Shown here piece after piece: positions 6,759 through 7,402 of a stretch of 7,402 bases of DNA (its first letter is position 1; each line of letters opens with the position of its first letter). A program made the position numbers and the translations under genes. This DNA is from Nitrospirales bacterium (GTDB lineage: Bacteria; Nitrospirota; Nitrospiria; Nitrospirales; UBA2166). Location: contig JAJDBL010000012.1 in the NCBI GenBank assembly GCA_029261375.1, forward strand, positions 1 through 7,402. Reading direction: 5' to 3'. A model generated the notes under the pieces. The model searched no databases and had not been told where the DNA came from. It saw only the letters and a program-made list of their open reading frames with translations.

Positions 6759-6847
6759 GCCGGAGTGGCGGAATTGGCAGACGCCTGGGACTTAAAATCC
6801 CATGGGTGGTAACGCCCGTACGAGTTCGAGCCTCGTCTCCGGCACCA
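6759..6847 (+). tRNA. tRNA-Leu, anticodon UAA
   Basis: The gene is complete. The acceptor stem GCCGGAG (6759-6765) pairs perfectly with CTCCGGC (6837-6843), followed by discriminator A (6844) and an encoded CCA (6845-6847). The anticodon stem is TGGGA/TCCCA (6786-6790 and 6798-6802), with loop CTTAAAA and anticodon TAA at 6793-6795. The T arm is ACGAG-TTCGAGC-CTCGT (6820-6836). A long variable arm (6803-6819, GGGT paired with GCCC) is expected of a class II leucine tRNA. It reads UUA and, by wobble, UUG codons. It faces the phosphatase gene, which is on the opposite strand 92 bases on. No Rho-independent terminator is evident after it. Confidence 0.97.
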
Positions 6848-6939
6848 TCGTTCCCCTTATTAAACGAATACATTGCATCTGCCTGGTTTCTTTCGCGGCC
6901 ACGTGGCAAAACCCCACTGAGGCATGAACCGGAATGCAG

Positions 6940-7402
6940 TTATCGCAATTTCGTTTTAAATGCTTTCGCAAAATCTTGAACGGGTAATTGTTTAGCCCCG
7001 CTACGTTCTCTGACGCGCCAAGCTTCCACCCACATTTTTAACCCTCCGGTTTTGAGGCGACTAAAACTCACCGTCATAAAATGCTCCTTGGTACGAGTTC
7101 TGGGATAGGAGGAGAAAATAAATCCTTTTGTGGTTTTCACGGAATAGGCTTGACCGCAATACTCTACGTTCTGAGGTTTCCACCCATTGGCCTGTGCGGA
7201 ATCATTGTCAGGAAATTTGACCGGTTTGGTCTTAGGTTTTGCGGTAGCAATACCGTTGAGACCGGTCAAGTTCGACAACGGTGAAGCAATCACCTCGATC
7301 AGTCGTGCCCCATTCATGCCCAGTGGAGTGCTGGCAATTCGTCCAAAGTGCACATCCCCACTCATCAGGACAATATCGTGGCCGGTATGGGCCAAACTGG
7401 CT
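6940..7402 (-). CDS. PhoD-like metallophosphatase, C-terminal part (5' end beyond window)
   Basis: This is the last ~154 codons of a minus-strand gene whose start lies past the right edge. The frame stays open to the edge (reading ...A-S-L-A-H-T-G-H-D), so the TTG at 7395 is not a believable start. The segment HDIVLMSGDVHFGRIAS has the G-D-x-H signature of the calcineurin-like metallophosphatase superfamily in the form seen near the C-terminus of PhoD-type alkaline phosphatases; the Asp and His would help bind the active-site metals. IEVIASPLSNLTG follows, and a late segment with FIFSSYPR and FMTVSFSRL looks like the closing beta strands. PhoD enzymes hydrolyse phosphate mono- or diesters and are usually exported, but the N-terminus needed to judge this is missing. 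Hand-counted lines here are about 43-50 % GC, somewhat below the core genes. The subfamily cannot be settled from this fragment. Confidence 0.75.
   Translation of the reverse strand, partial: ASLAHTGHDIVLMSGDVHFGRIASTPLGMNGARLIEVIASPLSNLTGLNGIATAKPKTKPVKFPDNDSAQANGWKPQNVEYCGQAYSVKTTKGFIFSSYPRTRTKEHFMTVSFSRLKTGGLKMWVEAWRVRERSGAKQLPVQDFAKAFKTKLR

Noticed and set aside
6556..6795. Plus-strand 79-codon frame across repeat copy 2
   Set aside because: It is made of the repeat, the tRNA leader and half of tRNA-Leu, has no ribosome site, and its translation resembles no protein.
6898..6907. Perfect 10-base palindrome GCCACGTGGC between tRNA-Leu and the phosphatase gene
   Set aside because: It is short, has no T run on either side and has no second copy in the window, so it is not supported as a terminator or operator.
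6830..6939. Integration (att) site at the 3' end of tRNA-Leu
   Set aside because: tRNA genes are common integration targets and GC drops slightly beyond it, but there is no integrase and no repeat of the tRNA 3' end within the window.

Overview
The window looks like ordinary chromosome from a Gram-negative bacterium. LptD, which builds the outer membrane, a lipobox protein and a probable exported molybdoenzyme all point to a double-membrane cell. The ~119 bp element described below closely resembles a dispersed repeat I remember from Nitrospira genomes. Together with GC of about 50-58 % in hand-counted lines of the core genes, this makes a Nitrospira-like (Nitrospirota) source my best guess. 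That is an inference from memory, not a search result.

Layout. Bases 1-5229 hold a same-strand run of five genes with short spacers or overlaps: a two-helix membrane protein (52-504, frame open to the left edge), a small predicted lipoprotein overlapping it (459-656), accD (675-1508), folC (1641-2933) and lptD (2896-5229). Seventeen bases later comes a sulfite-oxidase-family molybdoenzyme (5247-6503). Bases 6504-6758 hold no gene, but contain the second repeat copy and a candidate tRNA promoter. A complete tRNA-Leu(UAA) follows at 6759-6847. After a 92-base spacer, the 3' part of a PhoD-like metallophosphatase gene lies on the minus strand and runs off the right edge.

How the genes fit together. 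AccD starts fatty-acid synthesis, FolC makes folate polyglutamates, and LptD inserts lipopolysaccharide into the outer leaflet. The accD-folC pairing is a common bacterial arrangement, and lptD overlaps folC by 38 bases, so these are probably co-expressed housekeeping genes. The molybdoenzyme and the phosphatase have no obvious pathway link to them.

The most interesting points are: (1) two inverted ~119 bp copies of a non-coding element with ~25 bp imperfect terminal inverted repeats, one of which fills nearly the whole accD-folC spacer and leaves folC without a visible Shine-Dalgarno; (2) the molybdoenzyme, which keeps the molybdenum-ligating Cys but appears to lack an Arg and a His expected in a sulfite pocket; and (3) LptD with exactly four mature cysteines, the C-terminal two spaced C-x-C. 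I see no CRISPR array, transposase, phage module or clear new multi-gene system.
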